DNA of 64,000 nt. It comes from CAVUBL01 sp963739795 (lineage in GTDB: Bacteria; Acidobacteriota; Thermoanaerobaculia; Multivoradales; DATKCC01). The notes beneath the pieces are model-generated. The model was given only the letters and a program-made list of their open reading frames with translations, was not told the origin of the DNA and did not search any database. Made by a program: the position numbers and the translations under genes. The stretch is taken from assembly GCA_963739795.1 (NCBI GenBank), contig CAVUBL010000011.1, positions 1 through 64,000 of the forward strand, read 5' to 3'. Below, piece after piece: positions 1 to 8,541 of the stretch. Numbering within the stretch: position 1 is the first letter of the stretch; each line of letters begins with the position of its first letter.

Positions 1-249
1 CTGCTGCATGCGGAGCCAGAGGTCCGGCCCGTTGCCGCAGAACCTGCCGAGGCGAAACGCCATCTCGGCGGTCACCGGCGCGCGGCCGGCGAGCACCCGG
101 TGAAGCCTCTGCCGGGGCACCCGTAGCTGGCGGGCCGCCTCCCAGACGGAGAGGTGCAGGGCCGGCAGGACGTCCTCGCGGAGGATCTTCCCCGGGTGGG
201 TCGGTTGGCGCCGGCGGGCCGGGCGGGGCGTTGAAGTCTCTTGCGTCAT
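1..249 (-). CDS. HigA-type XRE antitoxin (partial, 3' end outside window)
   Basis: Reading right to left, an ATG at 249 opens a frame that runs off the window edge; 83 codons are visible. The start MTQETSTPRPARRRQPTHPG leads into the HigA-family XRE helix-turn-helix (GKILREDVLP, AARQLRVPRQ, then GPDLWLRMQQ). HigA proteins bind a RelE-like toxin and repress their own operon. Here the gene begins 10 nt after the PIN toxin stop, so it looks like the last gene of an integrase-antitoxin-toxin operon. No HigB toxin is visible next to it. A close paralogue lies in frame inside the fused antitoxin near 30.0-30.4 kb, where it lacks its own start codon. The family call is firm; the partner is unknown. 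Confidence 0.8.
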   Translation of the reverse strand, partial: MTQETSTPRPARRRQPTHPGKILREDVLPALHLSVWEAARQLRVPRQRLHRVLAGRAPVTAEMAFRLGRFCGNGPDLWLRMQQ

Positions 250-259
250 CAGCCGGCCT

Positions 260-736
260 TCAGGAGATCTCGCGCAACGACGCCACCGGGCTCCGGTATC
301 CCTTCCGGATCATCTCCGCCAGGAGGGCGTCCGCCTCGGCCAGGGACAAGCCCCCGATCTCGACCAGGTGTAGCAGGACGCCGAGCGTCCCGCTCACCTC
401 GATCCCGAGGGAGCCGGCCACGGTGCGGGCGTCGCGATCATCGGTGAGGACAGCCACGCCACGGGCGGCGGCCACCGCGAGACACGCAGCCTCCCCGGGA
501 CCGAGAGTCCTTTCAAAGGTCTTCGCCCTTCTGGTCTCGGCGCCCGTGAGCTGAACCTGTCGGATGAACCGCCGGTCGAAGTTCCCGAGGTGGCCGAGGC
601 GCTGGCCCTCCGCGATCTCGTCGAGCACCGGCTGGGGCGAGACGACGCCGGGGTACGCGGCCGGAACCAGCCGTGGCTGCCCGGCATGGACGAAGTTGCA
701 CCACACCGTGGTGTCCGCCACGACGAGCTCCGTCAT
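260..736 (-). CDS. PIN-domain toxin (DUF3368-like)
   Basis: This 158-aa protein has the acidic residues expected of a PIN-fold ribonuclease: D8 in VVADTTVW, E40 in VLDEIAEG, E82 in GPGEAACLAV and D99/D100/D102 in VLTDDRDART. Such proteins cleave RNA as toxins of type II toxin-antitoxin pairs. The start codon overlaps the stop of the upstream antitoxin by ATGA, so the two are translationally coupled. The length and the GEA...TDDRDAR block match the DUF3368 group of PIN proteins better than classic VapC. All likely catalytic residues are present, so the toxin is probably active. The RNA target cannot be read from the sequence. Confidence 0.82.
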   Translation of the reverse strand: MTELVVADTTVWCNFVHAGQPRLVPAAYPGVVSPQPVLDEIAEGQRLGHLGNFDRRFIRQVQLTGAETRRAKTFERTLGPGEAACLAVAAARGVAVLTDDRDARTVAGSLGIEVSGTLGVLLHLVEIGGLSLAEADALLAEMIRKGYRSPVASLREIS

Positions 737-1116
737 CCAATGCCCCGCGCCACCTTCACCTCCTCTCGGGCCTCTTCGATGGTGGCGGGACCGATCCGGA
801 TGGGAACCCCGAGCCGCTCGAACCGCTCCATGAGCTCGAAGCGGGAGACTCCGAGCACGGTGGCCATCTTGGAAAGGCTGATCTCCTCGTCCAGGTAGCG
901 CCGCAAGAGGCGCTGGAGATCCCCTTCGCCCTCGTGCCGGCCGGAGGCGAGCGCCGCCAGGCCCTGGAGCAGCCGGTACTCCAGTGGGTCGAGGAGCACG
1001 GCCTGCTCCTTGCCGTAGCTCTCGATCAGTGCTGGCTTCCCTTTGCGCACCAGCTCCAGGATCTCGCGGGTCTTCCGGGTCAGGTCCGTGCGTGAGAAGG
1101 TCGCTGCGCCGGTCAT
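733..1116 (-). CDS. Antitoxin, Phd/YefM-like N-terminus fused to UPF0175-like C-terminus
   Basis: A 127-aa protein. Residues 1-55 (FSRTDLTRKTREILELV, ESYGKEQAVLLDPLEY) resemble the Phd/YefM DNA-binding antitoxin fold. Residues 65-120 (LLRRYLDEEISLSKMATVLG then RFELMERFERLGVPI) resemble UPF0175, a small helix-turn-helix family often paired with DUF3368 PIN toxins. A strong Shine-Dalgarno GGAGGT lies 8 nt before the ATG. The stop overlaps the PIN start (ATGA). It should neutralise the PIN toxin and repress the operon. A decayed copy without start codon and with an in-frame stop lies at 28.0-28.2 kb. The two-part architecture is seen directly; the pairing is inferred from coupling. Confidence 0.8.
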   Translation of the reverse strand: MTGAATFSRTDLTRKTREILELVRKGKPALIESYGKEQAVLLDPLEYRLLQGLAALASGRHEGEGDLQRLLRRYLDEEISLSKMATVLGVSRFELMERFERLGVPIRIGPATIEEAREEVKVARGIG

Positions 1117-1140
1117 CGTTGAGTCACCTCCACCCTCAGA

Positions 1141-1215
1141 TTACGCAATCTCCGCATTCTGTGCAAGCTCGGCGGCCTCGAGTGCCTCCAGAGCGGCCAG
1201 CGCCTTCATCGTCAT
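1141..1215 (-). CDS. 24-aa ORF coupled to the integrase stop
   Basis: The ORF encodes MTMKALAALEALEAAELAQ plus five more residues, an alanine/glutamate/leucine helix. Its ATG overlaps the integrase TGA (ATGA) and a GGGAGA Shine-Dalgarno precedes it. It ends 24 nt before the antitoxin start. A diverged, frame-broken copy of the same stretch accompanies the antitoxin pseudogene near 28.2-28.3 kb, so the segment travels with the antitoxin. It could be a leader peptide, a coupling device or the remnant of a longer gene. No function is known. Confidence 0.35.
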   Translation of the reverse strand: MTMKALAALEALEAAELAQNAEIA

Positions 1216-2546
1216 TCCCGATCTCCCTGCCGCCAGGGTTCGGCCCGACCCATGGCGTCGGCGTCGCGGCCACGCCAGGGGAACTCGACCACCGTCCCGG
1301 CAGGCCCGCCGCCGACGATCTCCTCGACCCGCCGGCCCCACTCGCTGAGCGCCTGCTTCTTCTCCCGGTCCATCCCGTACCGATCGTAAACAGCGGTGAC
1401 GTCGGAGTCCTTGTGGTTCAAGATCGCCTGGACCGTCCGCCGCTCGACGCCGAGCGCCCGCATCTTGGAGGCCGCCGTCCGCCGCAGGTCGTGCGGGGTC
1501 CAGGGGCGCATCCCGGCGCGCTCGACGATCGCGTAGTTGGCGGTCTTGAGTGTCGTCAGGTGGTGGCCCTTCTTGTACGGGCTCTCGAACACCCATCCGG
1601 AGGCGCCGGTCACCGGCCGAAGCCGGTCAAGGATCTCCCGGACCTGGGGGGAGAGTGGCACCCGGTTCGCCTCGCCGTTCTTCGCGACCTCGGCGGGGAT
1701 CACCCACCAGGAGCCGTCTTCGATGTCGGCCCACCGCATCGCCATGACCTCGCCCGGGCGCTGGGCCGTCAAGAGGATCATCCGGAAGGCCGAGGCCGAG
1801 ACCGGGGCCTCCTCCTGCCGCGGTGCGGTCGTCTCCAGCTCGTCGAGCGCGCCCCAGAGGGTCCGGATCTCCTCGTCCGCGAGCACCCGGTCGCGCCCGC
1901 CCTTCTTCAAGTGCTCCCGGACCCGGACGGGGAGCTTGACGCCGGTCGCCGGGTTGCCGGTGACGAGGCCCTGGTCGGCAGCCCAGTCGAACATTTTCGA
2001 CAGGAGGGCGCGGAGGTTCCGGGGCGCCGTGGTGGTGGGCTTGCCGCGGGCGGCGAGGCTGCCGTCGGCGAGCGCCTGGAGGAGGTCCCGCACGTCCTGC
2101 TTGGTGATCTCGTCGACGGGGCGCTCGCCCCACTGCGGCACCACGTAGGTCTCGAGCTGCCAGCGGTCCAGGGCGTGGCTCTTCGGCCGCTTGTGGGGGC
2201 CGGAGTACTCCTCGAGATAGCGCTCGGCCAGGGCCGCGACCGTCTCGGCGCCGCTACGCTCTCGGGCGGCCACCCGCTCGGCCTGGGGGTCGTCGCCGGC
2301 GGCGATCCGACCCAGCTCCCGCTCGGCGAGCTCGCGGGCTTGCTTGAGACCGAGGCCGGGGTAGTCGCCGAGCTTGAAGATCCGCCGGTGGTCGTCCTCC
2401 TTGCGTCGGTAGAAGACGAACCAGACCCGGACGCCGGTCTTGTACACCCGGAGCACCAGGCCCCGGACCTGGTCGTCGCGGAGCTCTCGTTGGTTGAGGC
2501 CCGCCGGCACCTTGGCGGATCGAATCGCGCGGTCGGTCAATCCCAT
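1212..2546 (-). CDS. Tyrosine-type integrase (DUF4102 arm-binding, phage/island class)
   Basis: A 444-aa site-specific recombinase. Residues 1-90 form the DUF4102-like arm-binding region (GLVLRVYKTG, KLGDYPGLGLKQARELA), 100-200 the core-binding SAM-like domain, and 240-400 the catalytic domain. Catalytic residues visible are R263 (TAQRPGEVMA), H352/R355 (PHDLRR), H378 (LNHKD) and the nucleophile Y387 (TAVYDRYG). The start at 2546 is chosen because AGGAGA lies 6 nt upstream and the family begins with LTDRAIR; a longer in-frame start at 2582 has no comparable site. It lies 335 bp from a tRNA-Arg 3' half, the expected attachment site. It probably excises and integrates the element that continues to the left of the window. 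Confidence 0.92.
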   Translation of the reverse strand: MGLTDRAIRSAKVPAGLNQRELRDDQVRGLVLRVYKTGVRVWFVFYRRKEDDHRRIFKLGDYPGLGLKQARELAERELGRIAAGDDPQAERVAARERSGAETVAALAERYLEEYSGPHKRPKSHALDRWQLETYVVPQWGERPVDEITKQDVRDLLQALADGSLAARGKPTTTAPRNLRALLSKMFDWAADQGLVTGNPATGVKLPVRVREHLKKGGRDRVLADEEIRTLWGALDELETTAPRQEEAPVSASAFRMILLTAQRPGEVMAMRWADIEDGSWWVIPAEVAKNGEANRVPLSPQVREILDRLRPVTGASGWVFESPYKKGHHLTTLKTANYAIVERAGMRPWTPHDLRRTAASKMRALGVERRTVQAILNHKDSDVTAVYDRYGMDREKKQALSEWGRRVEEIVGGGPAGTVVEFPWRGRDADAMGRAEPWRQGDRE

Positions 2547-2880
2547 GGTCGTCTCCTGGTCCTGGGGCCGCCCTCGCCCCACCTACCGGCGGTGGCAACG
2601 ACGGGGCCTGTCGTTGCCAGACCCCGGGGAGTCGAGGCCCCTTCGACCCCGAAACCGGCCCCTGGGCCGCCCCTGCCAGCGGGCACGGAGGACCCGGGGT
2701 CTGTCGTTGTCCCATCGTTGCCAGGATGCCTGCGCTTGGGCGAGGTCTCCATAGACGGGATGGTACACCATGAGACGACTCTAAGTCCAGTCACTGCAAT
2801 GAGTTACGGAGACAGGATGAGCCCCCATGAGACGGGATGAGACGGGGTGATCTCTCTTGAGAATTCCAGCGACAACTAGT
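2547..2880. other. Gap between integrase and attachment site
   Basis: About 330 bp with no convincing gene. It must hold the integrase promoter and probably its arm-type binding sites. Short direct repeats of the type GATGAGAC/GAGACGGGATGAGACGGG occur at 2816-2847, the sort of element an arm-binding domain could recognise, but this is only suggestive. Confidence 0.4.
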
Positions 2881-2925
2881 CTACGGATCAGAAGGTTGGG
2901 GGTTCGACTCCTCCTGGGCGCACCA
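2881..2925 (+). other. tRNA-Arg(ACG) 3' half, probable attachment site (att)
   Basis: The sequence runs from the anticodon loop (CTACGGA, anticodon ACG) through the 3' anticodon strand TCAGA, the variable loop, the T arm (GGGGG-TTCGACT-CCTCC) and the acceptor strand TGGGCGC-A to a genomic CCA. There is no matching 5' half: bases left of 2881 do not pair with the anticodon strand. A tRNA identity block starting in the anticodon loop and ending at CCA is the classic attB/attR duplicate made by tyrosine integrases that target tRNA genes. The intact tRNA-Arg should lie at the other end of the element, outside the window. Confidence 0.75.
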
Positions 2926-3541
2926 CCTTAAGTCCAACCCACAGAGACAGTTAGAATGAATAGATGTCCGGCTATGAGTCGGCCGGGGCGTCTTTCGTTG
3001 CTGTATCGTTGCTGCTGAGCACGCGCTAGGCGACGAGCGAGGAGGGGTGTGCTCGTAAGTGACTGACGGGGAAGGGGGTTGCGGATATAGCTGAAGCTGC
3101 ATTTCAGTGGCGCTTCAAGAGAGCAGTGTCCCAGGAGGGCTCAGGGGGTCTCACCGGGAGGGCGGTTTGGAGGAGGGTTGGGAGGGTGATCCCCGGAAAC
3201 GCTGGGAAAAGCGGGGATAGAGCATCTGACTGGAGATCAGAAGGTTGGAGCCCTTCAAGGGGCTTTTCCGGCGAGGGTTGGGACTGCCTCAGTCGAGCCT
3301 TCGTAGAGAGGCTAGATCAAGCGTTCGGGTTGTTCGCGGTAGTGGCTAAGCAGAAGTCCTACGACCGAAACATGTGAAGGTCGCCGCCAGCCTCAGGGCT
3401 ACCCTGAACCGAGAGTCGGGCCGGACCAGGGCACCGGGGCAAGAGCCGACGCACTTCACGGAACCGGGGCAACTCCAGCCTACTGAGACACCGTGAGGCG
3501 TGGGTTACGTATAGCAGAGCGAACCGTCCTCTCGAGAGCTC
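2926..3541. other. Intergenic region without a supported gene; tRNA-like relic inside
   Basis: No reading frame here has a convincing start, ribosome site and protein-like composition. At 3214-3247 a stretch (GGATAGAGCATCTGACT followed by GATCAGAAGGTTGG) resembles the D-arm 3' side plus anticodon arm of the same tRNA-Arg family, with a perfect TCTGA/TCAGA stem around a loop reading CTGGAGA. The flanking T arm and acceptor stem do not fold, so it is a relic rather than a functional tRNA. Confidence 0.5.
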
Positions 3542-6500
3542 CTACGGTCTGACGAATGGATCGATGACCGCTTTGAAGCTCGCGCCGCGCTCGACGGAGA
3601 ATCCGTTGCCGAGAATGATCAAGTTGCCGGCCCTGAAGGTCACGTCCGCAGTTGACGTCACCGTGAAGCCCGATTGGGCAGTCACACTGTTGCAGCCGTC
3701 AAAGGTCTCGGTGCCAGTTACGGACTGGTTGCTGAGGTAGAGGTCCCCTACGCAAGTGCTGACAAGCACGCCTACGCTATCCCGTCCTCCGTGCTCGTCG
3801 ATCACTTCCAAGGTTACAGGGAAACGCCCCGTCTCGGTAAATGTGTGGGAGACAGGTGACCCCTTGAGTCCGCTGGTGCCGTCGCCGAAGGTCCAAGAGT
3901 ATGTGAGAGCGTCATCGTCAGGGTCATAGCTCCCGGCAGCGGAAAAATTCACGGTTAGTGGGATGGGCCCGGAAGTCACGTCTGCCGTGACCATCGCAAC
4001 GGGTGGCTCATTTCCTGAGAAGACTGCGGCCTGGTTGTTGAGCTCGGAAACCTCTGAGACCGCGTTCCCGGAGTCGACGACGGCAACCACCTCGTCGGCT
4101 CCGGGCGGCATCGTGAAGCTAAACTGCAGAGCAGCCGTATCCCCCCCGGGGAAAGGACCGGCAACTTCGCTTGAGCCCAAGAGTGTACCGCCAGCCGCGG
4201 GATCGCCGCCGTATAGTTCCACTCCAAAGGAGCCAACGGCAAAATCGCCAGCATTGTGGACTTGTAAGCGTGCAACAGCGTCCTCACCAGGCTTAGGGAA
4301 CGGCGGGTTGAGGACAAGGTCGCTATTTGTAACCGCGAGATCCACTACCAGAGCATGCGAGAGCACACGGAGGTCGGTCTGCCCTTCTTGGGGGATATTC
4401 GTTAGCGTCCGAACCTCTCCGCCCACGTCTACGTCGCGCGTTGTGCGGCTGATCTGCGTGGCGAGGTACGCAGCTCGCAGGATGCCGTCGCTCCCGTAGT
4501 AGCCGCTCAGCTCCCGGTGCATTACTTCAGGCTCCTCGGTGAGCCGCCGGTCCACGCTCCACGTCCCCGATGCTGGATCCAGGATCCGGGCGAAAATGTT
4601 GGCCGGTCCATTGTCGACCACCTCCTGCCAGACGAGGGTGAGATCGCCTAGGGTGTTGGTGAAGAACTTCGCGCCGTAGAAGGACATGGAGTCACTGGCG
4701 GCCCGGACCGTCACTGGACTCGGATCGCTCAGCGTTGCCCAAACCAGGTTTCCTGCCCGAAGCCAAACCACGTGGCCTTCGCCTCCGCTATCGTAGATCG
4801 CAGAGGGTACCCTGTTCTCCACTCCGCCCGCTGCGAAGGTGCTAGCCGAGCTCCAGATCGCCCCGTTCCAAGTGTAGAGATCCAGAACCCCGTCGTCCGG
4901 CGCGTCTAGGTTTGGATCTCGGGGTAGTACGATGAATGCCTCATTGTCCCGCAACGCGGGTGCGTGCTCGGCAACACCAACAAGACCGGTGGCCACTGTC
5001 GCCGGCGGGCTCCACGTTTTCGTGTCTTGATCCCAGAGGCTGAACCAGAGCTGCGAGGGGCTGGTCGTGGTCGATAGAAACTCGCCGTCCGGGTTCTTGA
5101 GCCAGGTCATCATCACGTTGCCTGCGGCGTCTGACGACAGATGGAGATCCGTGTCCATCGCGCTGTCATCGGTAATGGCAATGGGTGTCGTCCAGCTCTG
5201 CGCGACGGGATCGAAGATTGCCGTAACCACCTCGAGTTCCTTGTAGAACAGTGGAAGATCAGAAGTAGTAGTGATGGGTGTGTCGAAAGCGGGATCCTTG
5301 ATCCGGGTCCACGTTGCCACGACCACGCCTTTCCCATCTACGGCGGCCACGGGATCTAGTTCAACCTGCGTATCGTCGACAACGAGCTGTGGCGCCGACC
5401 ACCCGGAGCCATCATTGAATGACCAGGAGATCTCGGTCGACTGGAGCACCGGGTCGAGCGGATCCTGATACTCCCAAAGAAGGAGCTGCCCATCGCCGGT
5501 CTCGATCAGTTTCGGCGAGGCGCCGGGGAAGACGTTGGCCACTACAGTCTCCTGCTGGACCGAGAGTGGTATAAGAGACGACGAGCGACGGGCCAACGGT
5601 CGGGCTTCAAGCTTCGAGTAGCGGCCGAACTTTCCGTAACTCCGTCTGATCGTAGCCACGTTACCCTCGTGGCTGCGTGGCACCAACCCTGCGGAACTCG
5701 TGCTCGAATCGCAGCTGTCTGTTTCGCAGGTAACTGTTGTTCCCGGCGACCAGTTGCACCAGGCGCGACAGCGGAACTGCCCTTCGTAGGCAAGGAAGAG
5801 GGCATCGAATTCGTAGTCCACTCCTGCCTCTACATGTGCCTCAAGTTCCCGAAGCAACGGGGCGGGCACTCCGAGGGTCATGCTGCCGCCTCCCGCGACC
5901 CAACCGCTGGCCGTCAAATGCTCGGGGATCACGTCCGCCTCAAGTGTTGCCTTGAGATCAATTCCCAGCCTGCCCGTCCCCCCGCGGAATACCAAGTAGC
6001 CCCCATCATCAGCCCCAAAGCTCGCCGACATGTCGAGCGATGGCGTGATCGCCCCGATCAGTTTCGCACGCTCGTTGAACCAGCGGATCGGGCCGATGGT
6101 CGCGACCGAGGCAAGCTGAGGAATCGCGTCGATAACTCCCATCTCCCGTCGAATCGTGCCGGAGATGCCCAAGGAGAAGGAGGCGCCGGTCAGGACCAGT
6201 CCCTCTGGAGCGAACAACCGAAAGTCACCGCTTCCGCCTACCCTGCCCGCGATGCTGCCTCCAAGTGCTCTAAACCCTGTCTGTCCTTCAAGACCCAGAG
6301 AGCCGGTGCCGTCGCTGGAAAACTGCCCCGTCACAGCCGCAAACGAGTCCTCGATGCCTAAGTCGCCGCCCAAGTAAGGAACATAGCTGGGGATCGAGAT
6401 GACACCTGAAAGGCGAGGATGGGGGAATTCCCACCGCACGTTACCGAAGACTTGTCCGGCCCCTGTAGTAAAGGTGAGCGATCCGCCCAGGCTGAGGCTC

Positions 6501-8056
6501 TGCTCCAGCCACGCCGGGTACGGAAAGAGGTGGAGGTATTCTGTCTGAGTCGCACCGGCCACCCCTTCGCCGTTGGTCGGGGTGATCTCTATCGCTGTCG
6601 GCGTCCAGCGAGGCGTGATGCTGCCCAAGTCGAGTGTGAAGGAACCTCCGCTCGACGTGCCAGGAACTGTTGACGGAGCGGACCCGTCGACGGCCACCGC
6701 GATCGAGCCAGGCGTGCCCGTCCAGTCGACTCCCAGATCAAACTGATCATCTAGTGAAACACCCTCGAGAAAGACTCCTGGCCACTCTCGACTTACGCTG
6801 GTAATGACCGGCGCCGTGCCATCGCCGGCGACTACGAGCTGCTTGGTGACAGAATCAAAACCGTATGGGTTTGAAACGCGCAGAGTAACAGGGTAGGTGC
6901 CGGTATGAGGGAATGACCAAGTCGGGTCTTCCGCCAGGGAATCTGCGGCGCCGTCACCGTCGAAGTCCCACGTCCACGCCAGTACAGACCCCGTAGACGT
7001 ATCGCGAAACTGCACGCTAGCTCGAGGACTCGGGCTGGCTGGTGAGAAATCGAAGTCAGCCTGGGGCCGAGAGCCACTCAGGAACTGCCACTCGTTCCTT
7101 CCGGTGTCGTATACCTCTACGTCGGGCGTTTGGCCGTTTGGCGAGAGTCCTCCAATGACGTACAGAGTGTTATTTACAACTACGGCGGCGGCTCCAACAC
7201 GAGCTGTTCTCAAGTCGGCTAGCTTCGACCAACTATCTGTAGCCGGATCATAGGCTTCCACAGTCGGGAGGATGGACTCCGATACCGGATCCCAGCCGCC
7301 GATGGCGTACAGTTTCCCGCCCAGAGCGGCTACCACATGGCCCCAGCGCGCAGTAGGCATCGGAGCATGGGAAGACCAGCTTTGCGTCGTGGGATCATAC
7401 GATTCATTCACCGAGACCGGATCGATGATGATATGCGGGCACTTGTGCGAGCCTCCGACCACATAGAGCTTGCCATCGATGGTCGCAGCTCCGGCGCCCC
7501 ACCGCGAAGTTGGAAGACTAGCGATCGAGGTCCACTGACCTTGGTCAACATCGAACTCCTCCACAGAGCTCACGGGCTGGCATGAGTTACCCGTATTGAG
7601 ACCGCCGGCGGCGTAAATGTGCTGGCCGATGGCGCCTATCGCTGCCTTGGACCGAGGCGCTTGAAGGGGCTGGACCTGGTCCCAGGCACCCGTCGCAATA
7701 TTGAATGCCTGTACGGTCGCGACAGGGCCTGCTCCCTCGTCCCCGCCTATGAGGTAGACCTTGCCATTCACTTCAGCAGCACCGAGCGAGTGACGTGCTC
7801 GGGACAAGGCCGGCAGAGGAGTGGATGTCAAGTTAGGTAGGTTGATCGCTTCAAAGGCCTTTACTGGATCTTGGCCGAAGTTGCCGCAGCTCTCAAAGTC
7901 GCAGGTGCCACCGCCAGCAATGTAGACGGTTTGTCCATCACTAGCTACGCCTGACCACGCTCGCGGAGGAACTGGTAGAGCGAAGGCCGTTTCGAGAGAA
8001 ACAGTTGTCGGGAGAATCAAGAGTGAAGCCAGTCCGACCAGTGCATTTAGTCGCAT
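3542..8056 (-). CDS. Large secreted protein: Kelch propeller, two PKD domains, CARDB, C-terminal beta domain
   Basis: A 1504-aa exported protein with a signal peptide (about residues 1-26, ending near ETAFA). Residues 30-330 carry six Kelch motifs (KVYLIGG, HIYAAGG, KLYVVGG, KLYAIGG, TLYVIGG). About 335-410 is a PKD domain (WTWDFDGDGAADS), 410-790 an uncharacterised beta-rich stretch, and 800-1230 a sialidase/BNR-like propeller. About 1235-1340 is CARDB-like (DLAVTNSDLVLNP), 1345-1430 a second PKD (YSWTFGDG). The last 70 residues (LYLSNQSVTGTETF to ILGNGFSVERGASF) are the short repeat domain called 3-coathanger stack in some databases. It is likely a surface or extracellular binding protein; no catalytic site is seen. 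Base composition is visibly less GC-rich than that of its neighbours. Confidence 0.85.
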   Translation of the reverse strand: MRLNALVGLASLLILPTTVSLETAFALPVPPRAWSGVASDGQTVYIAGGGTCDFESCGNFGQDPVKAFEAINLPNLTSTPLPALSRARHSLGAAEVNGKVYLIGGDEGAGPVATVQAFNIATGAWDQVQPLQAPRSKAAIGAIGQHIYAAGGLNTGNSCQPVSSVEEFDVDQGQWTSIASLPTSRWGAGAATIDGKLYVVGGSHKCPHIIIDPVSVNESYDPTTQSWSSHAPMPTARWGHVVAALGGKLYAIGGWDPVSESILPTVEAYDPATDSWSKLADLRTARVGAAAVVVNNTLYVIGGLSPNGQTPDVEVYDTGRNEWQFLSGSRPQADFDFSPASPSPRASVQFRDTSTGSVLAWTWDFDGDGAADSLAEDPTWSFPHTGTYPVTLRVSNPYGFDSVTKQLVVAGDGTAPVITSVSREWPGVFLEGVSLDDQFDLGVDWTGTPGSIAVAVDGSAPSTVPGTSSGGSFTLDLGSITPRWTPTAIEITPTNGEGVAGATQTEYLHLFPYPAWLEQSLSLGGSLTFTTGAGQVFGNVRWEFPHPRLSGVISIPSYVPYLGGDLGIEDSFAAVTGQFSSDGTGSLGLEGQTGFRALGGSIAGRVGGSGDFRLFAPEGLVLTGASFSLGISGTIRREMGVIDAIPQLASVATIGPIRWFNERAKLIGAITPSLDMSASFGADDGGYLVFRGGTGRLGIDLKATLEADVIPEHLTASGWVAGGGSMTLGVPAPLLRELEAHVEAGVDYEFDALFLAYEGQFRCRAWCNWSPGTTVTCETDSCDSSTSSAGLVPRSHEGNVATIRRSYGKFGRYSKLEARPLARRSSSLIPLSVQQETVVANVFPGASPKLIETGDGQLLLWEYQDPLDPVLQSTEISWSFNDGSGWSAPQLVVDDTQVELDPVAAVDGKGVVVATWTRIKDPAFDTPITTTSDLPLFYKELEVVTAIFDPVAQSWTTPIAITDDSAMDTDLHLSSDAAGNVMMTWLKNPDGEFLSTTTSPSQLWFSLWDQDTKTWSPPATVATGLVGVAEHAPALRDNEAFIVLPRDPNLDAPDDGVLDLYTWNGAIWSSASTFAAGGVENRVPSAIYDSGGEGHVVWLRAGNLVWATLSDPSPVTVRAASDSMSFYGAKFFTNTLGDLTLVWQEVVDNGPANIFARILDPASGTWSVDRRLTEEPEVMHRELSGYYGSDGILRAAYLATQISRTTRDVDVGGEVRTLTNIPQEGQTDLRVLSHALVVDLAVTNSDLVLNPPFPKPGEDAVARLQVHNAGDFAVGSFGVELYGGDPAAGGTLLGSSEVAGPFPGGDTAALQFSFTMPPGADEVVAVVDSGNAVSEVSELNNQAAVFSGNEPPVAMVTADVTSGPIPLTVNFSAAGSYDPDDDALTYSWTFGDGTSGLKGSPVSHTFTETGRFPVTLEVIDEHGGRDSVGVLVSTCVGDLYLSNQSVTGTETFDGCNSVTAQSGFTVTSTADVTFRAGNLIILGNGFSVERGASFKAVIDPFVRP

Positions 8057-8541
8057 GGCAAGTACCCTGAAGATCTGAGCTCTGGGTAGTCCTTCCTGCG
8101 CGATCCGGTCGAACTAGACCTATCAGCAGAGCGGCACTCGACGAGTCGCTGTGCCTGGGGGGGGCAGGTCGCCAGAGGGACCAGGAAGGAGCAGGTTTGC
8201 AGGGCTGCGAAGATGGAAAGCTCCTTTGCGGGGCAAGGGAAATCTCAGATGCCTGGAGGGGTGGCCCAGAAGTGCCCAGGGCGCCCCGCCCTGCCCAGTG
8301 CTAGTTAGGCCCTAGGTTTGCGCTCTCGCAATTGTAGCAGGTCCTCCGCCGTCTGCAACCACACAGCGTGGAGTTGGACGTAGGAGCCTCGGGAAAGGAG
8401 GACAGACGCGTCGGGATGAGTCAAGGACGCAGAGCGGCTTCGGTTGACAGCAGCCCCTCAACCTCCGTACTCACCAGCCCCTCGCCCCGAGGGCCGCCCG
8501 GGCACTCCCGCCTGGGTCTGGACCCTGGGGCCAGGGGCACC
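8057..8541. other. Intergenic region
   Basis: About 485 bp between the divergent Kelch/PKD gene and the radC fragment. It probably holds both promoters. There is a run of nine G at about 8157-8165, but no gene or structured RNA is evident. An in-frame extension of radC to 8368 is possible, but its residues are low-complexity and do not match the family. Confidence 0.4.

Noticed and set aside
984..2840. 618-residue plus-strand frame
   Set aside because: Antisense to the integrase, whose catalytic residues are intact on the minus strand.
3126..3377. 83-codon plus ORF next to the att site
   Set aside because: No ribosome site, Gly/Arg/Ser-rich, and it overlaps the tRNA-like relic.
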